Of a stretch of DNA of 64,000 nucleotides, positions 38,701 to 46,912 are shown in pieces. Location: the NCBI GenBank assembly GCA_019751915.1, contig JAIEMS010000019.1, positions 62,001 through 126,000 of the forward strand, given 5' to 3'. A model generated the notes under the pieces. It was given only the letters and a program-made list of their open reading frames with translations, was not told the origin of the DNA and made no database searches. This DNA is from Burkholderiaceae bacterium. GTDB taxonomy: Bacteria > Pseudomonadota > Gammaproteobacteria > Burkholderiales > Burkholderiaceae_C. The position numbers and the translations under genes were made by a program. Position 1 is the stretch's first letter. Each line of letters begins with the position of its first letter.

Positions 38701-40191
38701 TTACTTGTGGCCGCCGCCACTGGAAAAGCCACCAAACGAGCCGCCCGAACTGCGTCCACTGCTACCCGAAGAGCCTGAACAGTTGCTCATCAGCAATAAC
38801 AAAATGATCAAGATGATGGCAATGACAATCAACGTGCCGCAGCCTAGCCCCGAGCCACCCGACAGCGGCGCAGCATCTTGGCGCTCCAGCAGGTCTTTTT
38901 TGTCGTCGAGCTTGAAGGCCGCAGCCACCGTACCGCTAGAGAGCTTGCTGCCATACGACCACGTCACTTCCTGCGGCGTTTGCTCCATCGATAGCAAGCC
39001 TTTGGCGCTGGAAAAGTCGCTGTTGAAGGTTTTTTGGCCGCGTTCGACCGGCCAATAAAACTCCCCCAGCACGTAGGTGGTTTCGGCGTTGTAGCTGTAT
39101 TGCAGCGTGTATTTGCCGCCCAAGTAGGTGGCAGTTTTGCCCGTGCCAGAGAGCTTGGGCGCACCGGTGGCCGGGCGCACCAGACTCCAGCCATCCTCGG
39201 CATCGACCAGAAATGAAAAACCACGCTTTTGGTGATAAAGCAGGTATTCGCTCCAGCCAAACTGTTCGTCGTCGCCCGGCTCTTGACCAACACGGTGCTG
39301 AAACCCCACCACTTGCCACTCTACCCCCTCGAGTTGGCCCAAACTGCCCAGCGCAATCAGCGGCTGCACCGGCTCGTGTTGCAGGGCATGGCGCAGCTCA
39401 CCGCCCACACCCGCATCGAGCGTGATGATGCTGCTGCACGACGGACACGTCAGGCTCTGGGTGTTTTCGAGTTTGACCTGCACCGGCGCGCCGCAATGCG
39501 GGCAGTTGAACTGGCGGCCTTTTTCTTCTTTGGTCGATTCGTCTTTCAAACCCTTGAGTTGCAATTCTTCCAACTGCACGGCACGACCGCGCTCGACGTG
39601 TGCAGGGGTACTGCCATAGTCGATAGAGAGCACCTCGCCATCTTCGCTGCGCAGCTCGACCACGGCAAACGGCTGGCCCAGCGGCGGCAGTTTGGGCAAC
39701 TCGCCTTGGGCCGACATCAACGCGGCCTGCACGTTCGAGGCTACGCTGTAGGGCTTGCCATTGATGGCCGTGGTAATGCCGACGCGAAAACGCGCGGCCT
39801 CGGGCAACTCGCGCCCGGCATCGACACTGCGGGTAAAGACGTAAGCGCCGTTGTCTTCCCCCAGCGTGGCGGTGCTGCCATCGTCAAAAATGGCGTTCCA
39901 CTCTGTCCACGTCCCCGTCTCGCCCTTGTATTGCAGGCGACCAATCAGGGTAAAGGGCTTGTCTTTGCCATCGAGGGCGATGCGCCCACTTGCCATGAGT
40001 TGCAGCGGGCTGTGGTCGTCAAACAACTCGGCCATCTTGCCCATGCGCTGGAGCACATCGCCGCTGCGTACCACGGTGCTTTGGCAGTAAGCGCAGACAG
40101 CGTGGGTCGATTGGGCGCTGCGAAACTCCACCGGCGCGCCGCAGCCGGGGCATGGTGCGCGGTAGCTGCGCTGGGGTGATTGGGTGGCCAT
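38701..40191 (-). CDS. DUF4178 protein with zinc ribbons and C-terminal membrane helix
   Basis: 496 residues. Two Cys-x2-Cys zinc-ribbon pairs are seen, at CPGCGAPVEF...CAYCQS (about 14-37) and CPHCGAPVQV...CPSCSS (about 230-255). Two DUF4178 beta-domains flank the second ribbon (LIGRLQYKGETGTWTEW and VVGFQHRVGQEPGDDEQFGW). A strong helix (LIVIAIILIILLLLM) near 450-470 precedes a Ser/Gly-rich tail. Such proteins are common next to SPFH genes in envelope-stress clusters. Likely a membrane-tethered partner of the SPFH protein at 40318-41373. Confidence 0.88.
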   Translation of the reverse strand: MATQSPQRSYRAPCPGCGAPVEFRSAQSTHAVCAYCQSTVVRSGDVLQRMGKMAELFDDHSPLQLMASGRIALDGKDKPFTLIGRLQYKGETGTWTEWNAIFDDGSTATLGEDNGAYVFTRSVDAGRELPEAARFRVGITTAINGKPYSVASNVQAALMSAQGELPKLPPLGQPFAVVELRSEDGEVLSIDYGSTPAHVERGRAVQLEELQLKGLKDESTKEEKGRQFNCPHCGAPVQVKLENTQSLTCPSCSSIITLDAGVGGELRHALQHEPVQPLIALGSLGQLEGVEWQVVGFQHRVGQEPGDDEQFGWSEYLLYHQKRGFSFLVDAEDGWSLVRPATGAPKLSGTGKTATYLGGKYTLQYSYNAETTYVLGEFYWPVERGQKTFNSDFSSAKGLLSMEQTPQEVTWSYGSKLSSGTVAAAFKLDDKKDLLERQDAAPLSGGSGLGCGTLIVIAIILIILLLLMSNCSGSSGSSGRSSGGSFGGFSSGGGHK

Positions 40192-40254
40192 CGGGCGTGG
40201 TGCGTCGTGGAGCAGTCCCGGCGGAGCGCTGGGGGATATTTTAAGGGTATTTTA

Positions 40255-40306
40255 GGCCTCTAGCGCTTGTATACCAAGCATTTGCAGCTATAAATTTAAT
40301 AGCAAA
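40255..40306 (-). repeat. Dispersed intergenic repeat, best-preserved copy
   Basis: On the minus strand: TTTTGCTATTAAATTTATAG, CTGCAAATGCTTGGTATACA, AGCGCTAGAGGCC. Located between the SPFH stop and the DUF4178 start. It serves as the reference for the copies listed elsewhere. The form is typical of short intergenic repeats I know from Comamonadaceae genomes. Confidence 0.65.
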
Positions 40307-40317
40307 AATAACAGGCA

Positions 40318-41373
40318 CTAAACCAGCTTTTTCAGCAACTCGGATTTTTTGGCATCAAATTCCTCTTGCGTCAGGATGCCCTTGCCTTTGAGGTCAGCGA
40401 GCTTTTCGAGCGTCGCCATGATGTCATCGGGCGAGATGCCCACTGGGGCCGCAGTCGGCGCTGCTGCCGGAGCCGCGTTGCTGTGCAGGCCCCCCAAACC
40501 ACTTTGCAGGTTCTGCGCCAGCAACTGGCCCATCGCCATGCCCGCGCCCAAGCCCATGGCATCGCCTGCCACGCCACCACCACCGCCTTGGCCGGCCACT
40601 TCGGCAAACTTCGGGATAGCCTGTGCCGTTTGGTACTGCATGAACTTGGCCATATCGTTGCCGACCATGCCCATGCCAATTTTTTGGTCGAGTATTTTTT
40701 GCAACTCTTCGGGCAGCGATAGGTTCTGCACCGTCAAATTTTCCAACTGCAAGCCCAGCTTGGCAAACGCTGGTTGCAGCTCTTTGGCCAGCGCATCGGC
40801 AAACATCACCTGATTGGCGGCCAAATCGAGAAAGGGCAAGCCGCTACCGGCAATGGCATTGCTGATGTTTTGCAGCACCAAGCCGCGCAACTGGCCGTCG
40901 AGTTCGGCCACTGTGTATTCGGCCCGTGTGCCTGAGATTTCGGTATGAAACAGCTTAGGGTCGGCAATGCGAAAAGCGTAGTTGCCAAAAGCGCGCAGGC
41001 GCACCGCGCCAAAGTCCTTGTCGCGGATGGTGATGGGCTGGGGCGTGCCCCACTTTTGGTCAATCTGCTGGCGGGTGCTGAAAAAATAGACATCACTCTT
41101 GAAGGGCGACTCAAACAGCTTGTCCCAATTTTTCAGATAGGTCAGCACCGGCAAGGTCTGCGTGGTCAGCTTGTAAGTGCCGGGGGCAAAAACATCGGCC
41201 ACCTGTCCCTCGTTGACAAACACCGCCATCTGCGACTCACGCACCACCAGCGTGCCGCCGTTCTGGATTTCCATGTCCTGCATCGGAAAACGCCACGCCA
41301 GCGTGCCGTCGCCATCCTCCGTCCATTGGAGAATGTCAATGAACTGTTTCTTGATGAAATCGAAGAGGGCCAT
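40318..41373 (-). CDS. SPFH-domain protein with C-terminal SHOCT (YdjI-like)
   Basis: 351 residues. Residues about 25-230 form an SPFH (band 7/flotillin-like) domain: WRFPMQDMEIQNGGTLVVRE, VFVNEGQVADVFAPGTYKL. A Gly/Ala/Met-rich linker follows (260-300). The last 35 residues are a SHOCT-like helix pair (LADLKGKGILTQEEFDAKK). B. subtilis YdjI, encoded with PspA (YdjF) and a zinc-ribbon membrane protein (YdjG), is the best-known relative. Its partners here are DUF4178 and DUF350 proteins; no PspA gene is in the window. Probably a membrane-scaffold component. Confidence 0.9.
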   Translation of the reverse strand: MALFDFIKKQFIDILQWTEDGDGTLAWRFPMQDMEIQNGGTLVVRESQMAVFVNEGQVADVFAPGTYKLTTQTLPVLTYLKNWDKLFESPFKSDVYFFSTRQQIDQKWGTPQPITIRDKDFGAVRLRAFGNYAFRIADPKLFHTEISGTRAEYTVAELDGQLRGLVLQNISNAIAGSGLPFLDLAANQVMFADALAKELQPAFAKLGLQLENLTVQNLSLPEELQKILDQKIGMGMVGNDMAKFMQYQTAQAIPKFAEVAGQGGGGGVAGDAMGLGAGMAMGQLLAQNLQSGLGGLHSNAAPAAAPTAAPVGISPDDIMATLEKLADLKGKGILTQEEFDAKKSELLKKLV

Positions 41374-41497
41374 GCGTGCTCCCGGTTGCGTCGAGGGGTT
41401 AAAAAGGAAGAATCATCATAGCGCCGGGTTGAGGCATCCCAAGCGGTGCTCGGTTGCAGCAAAACCCCAGACGCATGCACAGAACGAAAGCGAATTT

Positions 41498-41803
41498 TTA
41501 GGCTTTTTCGTCCAGCAGCGCACCGAGCATGCGACTTTGGCTGCGAAAAACCTGTGCGCTGGCCTTGAAGGCGTAAGTGGCCGAGATTTGCTCGACCACA
41601 TCGTGCGCCAAGTTCGATCCCGCTTGGGTCGCCGTTTGCACCGCAGCGCTGACACCGCCGCCGGTCTGTGCCTGCTGCACCACGCTCTGGCGCTTGAAGT
41701 CGGTGGTGTTCAGGTTGGCAACGTTGTGCGCGGCAACACTGGAGCGCAACTGGGCTGCCTGCAAACCCGAAAATGCAGCCGAAGGAGACGAAATACGCAG
41801 CAT
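41498..41803 (-). CDS. Small flagellar rod/hook-like protein
   Basis: 101 residues. The N-terminus MLRISSPSAAFSGLQAAQ and LRSSVAAHNVANLNTTDFKR is the signature of flagellar axial proteins (FlgB/FlgC/FlgG type). The C-terminus (VVEQISATYAFKASAQVFRS) matches the partner helix. The central domain is missing, so only the coiled-coil ends are kept. It is an orphan far from flagellar operons. Start ATG 41803 chosen since it places the motif at residue 1; a longer frame exists. Divergent from maeB. Confidence 0.8.
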   Translation of the reverse strand: MLRISSPSAAFSGLQAAQLRSSVAAHNVANLNTTDFKRQSVVQQAQTGGGVSAAVQTATQAGSNLAHDVVEQISATYAFKASAQVFRSQSRMLGALLDEKA

Positions 41804-41978
41804 GGCAATGCTCCGGATGAATTGGAAAGAGTCTCTGCCATTGTCTGCCCTAGCGTGCCAAGGGGCAAGCACAACAGCAGCGACAGGCCTACAATCTGCG
41901 TCCCCTCATGGGAGCCAACGGTGCATCCTTGGCAAAAACCAGCGCACCGTCCGCTCCACCACCTGCTGGAGATGCTCG

Positions 41979-44288
41979 ATGCCTGACCCCACTATGGCCA
42001 ATTCACCTGAAAAAAAAGCCGAATTGCGCCGCGCCGCGCTGGAATACCACGAGTTTCCCAAGCCCGGCAAAATTGCCATTGCCCCGACCAAACAAATGGT
42101 CAACCAGCATGACCTAGCGCTGGCCTACTCGCCCGGCGTGGCTGCGCCGTGCGAAGAAATCGTCAAAGATCCCAACGCCGCCTTCAAATACACCAGCCGA
42201 GGCAACTTGGTCGGTGTCATCACCAACGGCACCGCCGTGCTGGGTTTGGGCGACATTGGCCCACTGGCGAGCAAGCCCGTGATGGAAGGCAAGGGCGTTT
42301 TGTTCAAAAAATTCTCTGGGATCGATGTGTTCGACATCGAAATCAACGAGAAAGACCCTGAAAAACTGGTCGAAATCATTGCTGCCCTCGAGCCGACCTT
42401 TGGCGGCATCAACCTCGAAGACATCAAAGCACCCGACTGCTTTTACGTCGAGCGCAAGCTGCGCGAGCGCATGAAGATCCCGGTCTTTCACGACGACCAG
42501 CACGGCACCGCCATCGTCGTCGGTGCGGCCATCATCAACGGCCTGAAAGTGGCCAACAAAGACCCGAAAAAAATCAAGCTCGTGACCTCGGGCGCAGGCG
42601 CTGCGGCGCTGGCCTGCTTGGGCCTGTTGGTCAAACTGGGCATCCCGCGCGAGAACATCTGGGTGACCGATTTGGCCGGCGTGGTCTATGAAGGCCGCAC
42701 CGAACTGATGGACGCGGACAAAATTGTTTTTTCGCAAAAAACCGACCAACGCACCCTGAGCGAAGTCATCGAAGGGGCCGACGTATTTTTGGGCCTGTCG
42801 GCAGGCGGTGTCCTCAAGCAAGACATGGTCAAAAGAATGGCCGAGCGCCCCTTGGTGTTTGCGCTGGCCAATCCCAACCCCGAAATTCAGCCTGAAGATG
42901 TCAAAGCCGTGCGCGACGATGCCATCATTGCCACGGGGCGCTCGGACTACCCCAATCAGGTCAATAACGTCCTGTGTTTTCCGTACATTTTTCGCGGTGC
43001 ACTCGATGCGGGCGCATCGACCATCACGATGGAGATGGAAATTGCCGCAGTCCATGCCATTGCCGAGCTGGCCCAAGCCGAGCAAAGCGAAGTGGTGGCC
43101 GCAGCCTACGTTGGCGAGCCACTGGCCTTTGGCCCAGAGTATTTGATTCCGAAGCCCTTTGACCCCCGGTTGATGATGAAAATCGCTCCGGCAGTGGCCC
43201 AAGCAGCTGCCGACAGCGGCGTTGCCCTGCGCCCCATTGCCGACATGGATGCCTACCGCGACCATCTGCAAACCTTTGTCTATGCCTCGGGCACGATGAT
43301 GAAGCCGATTTTCACGGTGGCCAAGGCCGCAGCGAAAAAGCGCGTGGCCTACGCCGAGGGCGAAGAAGAGCGCGTACTGCGCGCAGCCCAGATCGTTGTC
43401 GACGAGAAAATTGCCCGCCCAACCCTGATTGGCCGCCCCCCGGTCATTGCCCAACGTATCGAAACTTTTGGTCTGCGCCTGAAAGAAGGAATCGATTACG
43501 ACGTTGTTAATGTCGAGCAAGACCACCGCTACCGCGACTTCTGGCAGACCTACCACCGCCTGACCGAGCGCAAAGGCATCACCGAACCGATTGCCAAGAT
43601 CGAAATGCGCCGCCGCCTATCGCTCATTGGTGCCATGCTGCTGCACAACGGCGATGTCGATGGCCTGATTTGCGGCACTTGGGGCACCAACCCAATGCAC
43701 CTGAACTACATTGATCAGGTCATTGGCAAACGCGCTGGCGTAGCGACCTATGCGTGCATGAACGGCTTGCTGCTGCCCGACCGCCAAGTGTTTTTGGTCG
43801 ATACCCACGTCAATTACGACCCCACGGCAGAACAATTGGCCGAAATCACCGTCATGGCCGCCGAGGAGATGATGCGCTTTGGTATCAAACCCAAGGCGGC
43901 ACTGTTGAGCCACTCCAACTTTGGTAGCAGCAACCAGCCCAGCGCCATCAAGATGCGCGATACGCTGCAACTGCTGCAAGCGCAAGCGCCTTGGCTGGAA
44001 GTCGATGGCGAAATGCACGGTGACGTGGCACTCGATGGCAAATCGCGTGCCACCATCATGCCCCACAGCGCACTGATCGGCGATGCCAACTTGCTGGTGC
44101 TGCCCAACATTGATGCGGCCAATATTTCGTACAACCTGCTCAAAACCGCCGCAGGCGGCAACATTGCCATCGGCCCAGTGCTGCTGGGTGCTGCCAAGCC
44201 AGTGCATATCTTGACCGCCAGCGCCACCGTGCGCCGGATTGTCAACATGACAGCACTGACCGTGGCCGATGCCAACGTGCAACGCTAA
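41979..44288 (+). CDS. maeB: NADP-dependent malic enzyme (MaeB type, with phosphotransacetylase-like domain)
   Basis: 769 residues. It oxidatively decarboxylates malate to pyruvate with NADPH formation. Residues about 1-430 are the malic enzyme, with [46 protein letters not shown] and [17 protein letters not shown]. Residues about 440-769 are a phosphate acetyltransferase-like domain, known in MaeB proteins to be regulatory rather than catalytic. ATG at 41979 has GGAG eight bases upstream; ATG 41994 is an alternative. Followed by a strong terminator at 44310. Confidence 0.95.
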   Translation: MPDPTMANSPEKKAELRRAALEYHEFPKPGKIAIAPTKQMVNQHDLALAYSPGVAAPCEEIVKDPNAAFKYTSRGNLVGVITNGTAVLGLGDIGPLASKPVMEGKGVLFKKFSGIDVFDIEINEKDPEKLVEIIAALEPTFGGINLEDIKAPDCFYVERKLRERMKIPVFHDDQHGTAIVVGAAIINGLKVANKDPKKIKLVTSGAGAAALACLGLLVKLGIPRENIWVTDLAGVVYEGRTELMDADKIVFSQKTDQRTLSEVIEGADVFLGLSAGGVLKQDMVKRMAERPLVFALANPNPEIQPEDVKAVRDDAIIATGRSDYPNQVNNVLCFPYIFRGALDAGASTITMEMEIAAVHAIAELAQAEQSEVVAAAYVGEPLAFGPEYLIPKPFDPRLMMKIAPAVAQAAADSGVALRPIADMDAYRDHLQTFVYASGTMMKPIFTVAKAAAKKRVAYAEGEEERVLRAAQIVVDEKIARPTLIGRPPVIAQRIETFGLRLKEGIDYDVVNVEQDHRYRDFWQTYHRLTERKGITEPIAKIEMRRRLSLIGAMLLHNGDVDGLICGTWGTNPMHLNYIDQVIGKRAGVATYACMNGLLLPDRQVFLVDTHVNYDPTAEQLAEITVMAAEEMMRFGIKPKAALLSHSNFGSSNQPSAIKMRDTLQLLQAQAPWLEVDGEMHGDVALDGKSRATIMPHSALIGDANLLVLPNIDAANISYNLLKTAAGGNIAIGPVLLGAAKPVHILTASATVRRIVNMTALTVADANVQR

Positions 44289-44309
44289 CGAAGTCTCGAA
44301 AAAAGCCCA

Positions 44310-44347
44310 AAGTGCCTGCCCGTATCAAGGGCAGGCACTTGCATTTT
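44310..44347 (+). terminator. Hairpin terminator after maeB
   Basis: AAGTGCCTGCCC (44310-44321), a 7-base loop, and the perfect complement GGGCAGGCACTT (44329-44340), followed by GCATTTTGG. A 12-bp stem 21 bases after the maeB stop. Confidence 0.8.
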
Positions 44348-44416
44348 GGTAGGCTTTGCGTCACACTAGCGCCTTGAAATTTCGGGTAAACCCGTGATTT
44401 CCGAAAGGTGTATTCA

Positions 44417-44821
44417 ATGCTGAAAGCCCTCGCCAGCCAGGTGTGCAAGGCAGGATTTGTGTGTGTTCTGGGTGCCACTTTTGTGTTTGCGCCAGTCCTT
44501 GTGCAGGCGCGTGGTGCGCCAGCCGCAAACAGCACAAGCACCGTCGCTATGGCCGACCTGCCGCCCCAAGGGCGCAAGACCTATGCCCTGATTCTTGAGG
44601 GTGGCCCGTTTCCTTATGACAAAGACGGTGTAGTTTTTGGTAACCGCGAGAGAATTTTGCCAGCACAAAAGCGTGGCTACTACCGCGAGTACACCGTCAA
44701 AACTCCAGGCAGCCGCGACCGCGGTGCCCGGCGCATTGTGTGCGGTGGCAAGCCTCAGGTACCGGATGCCTGTTATTACACCGATGACCACTACAGCAGT
44801 TTTCGGGAAATTGTTCAATAA
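44417..44821 (+). CDS. Secreted barnase-type guanyl-preferring ribonuclease
   Basis: 134 residues with an N-terminal signal peptide (hydrophobic GFVCVLGATFVFAPVLVQA, cleavage after ARG-A or nearby). The ribonuclease N1/T1-barnase catalytic residues are visible: Glu91 in YREYTVKTPG, Arg105/106 in GARRIVCGG, and His125 in TDDHYSSF. Cys109 and Cys119 may form a disulfide. It would cleave RNA after guanosine and be toxic in the cytoplasm. The barstar gene follows 70 bases downstream. ATG 44417 chosen; a GTG nine bases upstream is less likely. Confidence 0.9.
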   Translation: MLKALASQVCKAGFVCVLGATFVFAPVLVQARGAPAANSTSTVAMADLPPQGRKTYALILEGGPFPYDKDGVVFGNRERILPAQKRGYYREYTVKTPGSRDRGARRIVCGGKPQVPDACYYTDDHYSSFREIVQ

Positions 44822-44891
44822 CCTGCACCGCAGTGATTTTGGCTTTCCCTGTGTGACCGAATTTTTTGGACTTTAAGAAAGAGAAGCGGAG

Positions 44892-45317
44892 ATGGATATG
44901 CCACTTCGTAAGGATCAAGACTCTCCCCTGCGCGCAGTGCGTGCCAACATCGTGCAGTCCATTCGCGCGTTTCGCGTGCAAGACCTGCAAGAAGCGGCCG
45001 CTGCCTTGGGGAACCATTTTCTTTACGCCAACCTAGCCCATGCACAGTCTAAGCAAGATGTGCTGGATCTCATCGCCCAGCAATTTACCTTTCCGGCCCA
45101 TTTCGGCAAGAATTTTGATGCGCTATACGACTGCATGACCGACCCCCTGCACAAGTCTGGCCCCCAGCCTGGCTTTGTCGTTGTGCTGGAACAAATTCCG
45201 GCGACAGCCAAGTTTGACAAAGAAGCGCGTGAGCAATTGCTGGATATTTTCCGCGATGCTGCCGACTACTGGGCCGACCGAAAAATAGCGTTTCGTTGCT
45301 TTTATTCTTTTCTGTAG
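44892..45317 (+). CDS. Barstar-family ribonuclease inhibitor
   Basis: 141 residues. The core of barstar is seen from about 60 on: IAQQFTFPAHFGKNFDALYD with the Asp that blocks the barnase active site, then CMTD and a C-terminal WADRKIAFRCFYSFL. An N-terminal extension of about 55 residues precedes it, common in proteobacterial members. Cytoplasmic; it protects the cell from the ribonuclease at 44417-44821. The stop TAG at 45315 leads directly into a 10-bp inverted repeat. Confidence 0.92.
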   Translation: MDMPLRKDQDSPLRAVRANIVQSIRAFRVQDLQEAAAALGNHFLYANLAHAQSKQDVLDLIAQQFTFPAHFGKNFDALYDCMTDPLHKSGPQPGFVVVLEQIPATAKFDKEAREQLLDIFRDAADYWADRKIAFRCFYSFL

Positions 45318-45350
45318 CCCGTTCTGCGTCCAACAGCCAGGCAGAACGGG
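45318..45350 (+). terminator. Inverted repeat after barstar
   Basis: CCCGTTCTGC (45318-45327), a 13-base loop, and exact complement GCAGAACGGG (45341-45350). No T-run follows, so it may stabilise the RNA end or act as a weak terminator. Confidence 0.5.
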
Positions 45351-45373
45351 CGAACGAGGCTAGCGGTGCATCT

Positions 45374-45520
45374 GTGCCCGCCCCAGCAGCAGTGCAAGGC
45401 ATTGAAGTCCCGACTGAAGTGGCCGAGAAAATGCCCACCGATAAGCTGGTGGACATCTCTCCGCTGGCGCTGCGCATGAGCAGCCCCTTCAACTCAGGGT
45501 ACTGGCTGACTGCAGCCTAA
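45374..45520 (+). CDS. Possible small ORF after barstar
   Basis: 48 codons from GTG 45374 (the frame is open from about 45296, overlapping the barstar end). The peptide includes EVPTEVAEKMPTDKLVDISP and ends MSSPFNSGYWLTAA. Third codon positions are mostly G or C as in true genes here, and a good terminator follows at 45558. I see no convincing ribosome site and no known domain. It might be a real small protein or the end of a decayed gene. Confidence 0.25.
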   Translation: MPAPAAVQGIEVPTEVAEKMPTDKLVDISPLALRMSSPFNSGYWLTAA

Positions 45521-45557
45521 ACCGCCGTACGCCGGCGCAGCGCGCCTCTGACCCTGC

Positions 45558-45584
45558 AAAACCCGTCCTTGAGACGGGTTTTGT
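45558..45584 (+). terminator. Bidirectional hairpin terminator
   Basis: AAAACCCGTC (45558-45567), loop CTTGA, GACGGGTTTT (45573-45582), then TGTTT-like sequence. A-run on one side and T-run on the other let it serve both the plus-strand barstar region and the minus-strand gene ending at 45650. Confidence 0.85.
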
Positions 45585-45649
45585 GTTTGGTGGCGACAAA
45601 ATTGGATAAACGTTGATTCGGCTATGGCAATGAATTTCGAAAGCAAGGC

Positions 45650-46051
45650 TCATGAAAGAGTTTCTTGGTGCGCTTGCCACCAAACTCTGAGGTTTGGATT
45701 GATTTTTTGCCAAAGGATGCCGTGGTATGACGGGCTTCGCAATTCCAAAGCCACCAAAATGCAGGTGATCGCCAATGAAGCAAAAAAAGTTTGGCTCCAA
45801 GAAGGTGCGCCATTGAGTGCTGATGCGGTAGAAAGAACAACGAAAGCACCTGCCCAAATAAGCTCCCTTGGGCGTGCCATACGCACAATATTGCAGAACA
45901 GAAAGAAGTGGCCCACAGTGAAGGCAATTGCCAACCCGAGGGGTGCATCCATTCGGTATGACCAGCCCGCGCCCACTGCACCCAATAGTACGACGATGCA
46001 GTCAAGCGCCGAGAGACGAAAACCGGGATTGAACTGGCAAGAGCTTTGCAT
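45650..46051 (-). CDS. Unknown small membrane protein
   Basis: 133 residues with about three to four hydrophobic segments (LDCIVVLLGAVGAGWSYRM, LGLAIAFTVGHFFLFCNIVR, LIWAGAFVVLSTASAL, FFASLAITCILVALEL) and a C-terminal soluble tail YHGILWQKINPNLRVWW. I do not recognise a family with certainty. ATG at 46051. The convergent terminator at 45558 would end its transcript. It precedes the accessory section and its base composition is like the core genome. Confidence 0.6.
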   Translation of the reverse strand: MQSSCQFNPGFRLSALDCIVVLLGAVGAGWSYRMDAPLGLAIAFTVGHFFLFCNIVRMARPRELIWAGAFVVLSTASALNGAPSWSQTFFASLAITCILVALELRSPSYHGILWQKINPNLRVWWQAHQETLS

Positions 46052-46071
46052 AGTTGGAGTTTTAAAGGACT

Positions 46072-46173
46072 AAGGTTACGCAGATACAGGTTGATAAGGC
46101 TCTGGTATGGAATGCCGGTTTCTTTAGCTTTGATGCGTATGGATTTGGCGGATTCAAGTCTGAAGCGCAACAC
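46072..46173 (-). pseudogene. Remnant of a CopG-type antitoxin gene
   Basis: On the minus strand this stretch reads VLRFRLESAKSIRIKAKETG then IPYQSLINLYLRN. The second part matches the C-terminal helix of CopG/ribbon-helix-helix antitoxins (pattern IKAKxxGIPYQSLI). There is no matching N-terminus or start, and no toxin gene beside it. It probably marks a deleted toxin-antitoxin locus. Confidence 0.5.
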
Positions 46174-46327
46174 CTGCCAACGAAGTAAAGTTCGCAGATG
46201 CAAAGGAAAAACCGGGGTCTGACACCAGTTTTTCAGAATCATGCGGCCTATCCATCAATTTGTATCTGCGAGATTGTGCGGCATCACATCGTTAACTTAA
46301 TTTAAATTGGTCGTGAATATATGAAAT

Positions 46328-46349
46328 GTTGGGTTAAAAATAACCCAAC
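46328..46349. repeat. 9-bp palindrome with integron core-like ends
   Basis: GTTGGGTTA (46328-46336), AAAA, TAACCCAAC (46341-46349). The arms contain GTTGGGT and ACCCAAC, which fit the integron core consensus GTTRRRY/RYYYAAC, but in the wrong order for a complete attC. Adjacent to the tandem repeat. Confidence 0.6.
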
Positions 46350-46350
46350 C

Positions 46351-46430
46351 TACGTGGCTACTACGTGGCTACTACGTGGCTACTACGTGGCTACTACGTG
46401 GCTACTACGTGGCTACGTGGCTACGTGGCT
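46351..46430. repeat. 11-bp tandem repeat array ending in 8-bp units
   Basis: Six perfect copies of TACGTGGCTAC (46351-46416), then shorter units of CTACGTGG (8 bp) to 46430. It lies 4 bases beyond the stop of the HEPN-like gene, outside any gene. Not a CRISPR: no spacers. Confidence 0.9.
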
Positions 46431-46433
46431 GAA

Positions 46434-46895
46434 TTAACCAACAGCACGACTTGTCGCGCCGTCGGTGTTGAATGGTAGATTAGCCATTGATTCAAGAAGG
46501 CGAGAGACTTCGCTAGCAAGCCGTCGCAGAAAGTTAACGTCAATATTTGCCGATTGACTCTCATAAATGTAGCGCCATTCGACGAACGCTCTAGAAATAG
46601 AGCCGATTTCATTTAGCAGCTCTATTTCATCGAGAGATAGCGCAGAAGCTAAGGCAGTTTTAGATTCTTTCGAGAGTTTGATGAACAGTTTTAGTAAATC
46701 ATGCCCGGTAGCTTTTCCATTTTCAATGGCAATGATTGCTTTAAGACAAAGCTCAATTCCGAATGCAGTGCACACTATGGCTGGGGCCAAGGGCATTTCA
46801 AATTGGCCGATTGGCAAGGGTCTCTGCTCAAAGCACCTGTCAGCACCGACGAAAAAGCTAAATGCAGTGTTCTTAATTTGTTGCGGATCATACAT
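46434..46895 (-). CDS. HEPN-like protein in an integron-type cassette
   Basis: 153 residues from ATG 46895. The core AFGIELCLKAIIAIENGKAT, GHDLLKLFIKLSKE and FVEWRYIYES follow the helical pattern of HEPN-family proteins, many of which belong to toxin or defence systems. I do not see the RX4-6H ribonuclease motif, so catalytic activity is doubtful. The start is 18 bases inside the attC cut site at 46913-46919 with GGAG ten bases upstream, the normal geometry of a gene cassette. Base composition is lower in GC than the neighbours. A start further upstream would run through attC and is rejected. Confidence 0.6.
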   Translation of the reverse strand: MYDPQQIKNTAFSFFVGADRCFEQRPLPIGQFEMPLAPAIVCTAFGIELCLKAIIAIENGKATGHDLLKLFIKLSKESKTALASALSLDEIELLNEIGSISRAFVEWRYIYESQSANIDVNFLRRLASEVSRLLESMANLPFNTDGATSRAVG

Positions 46896-46912
46896 CACTA
46901 ATGGCTCCAGAT

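Noticed and set aside
45622-46242. A 206-codon minus-strand frame overlapping the unknown membrane protein
   Set aside because: Only the section at 46072-46173 resembles a protein (CopG fragment); the rest overlaps a more credible gene at 45650-46051.
46351-46430. CRISPR array
   Set aside because: The repeats are 11 bp and directly adjacent, with no spacers and no cas genes.
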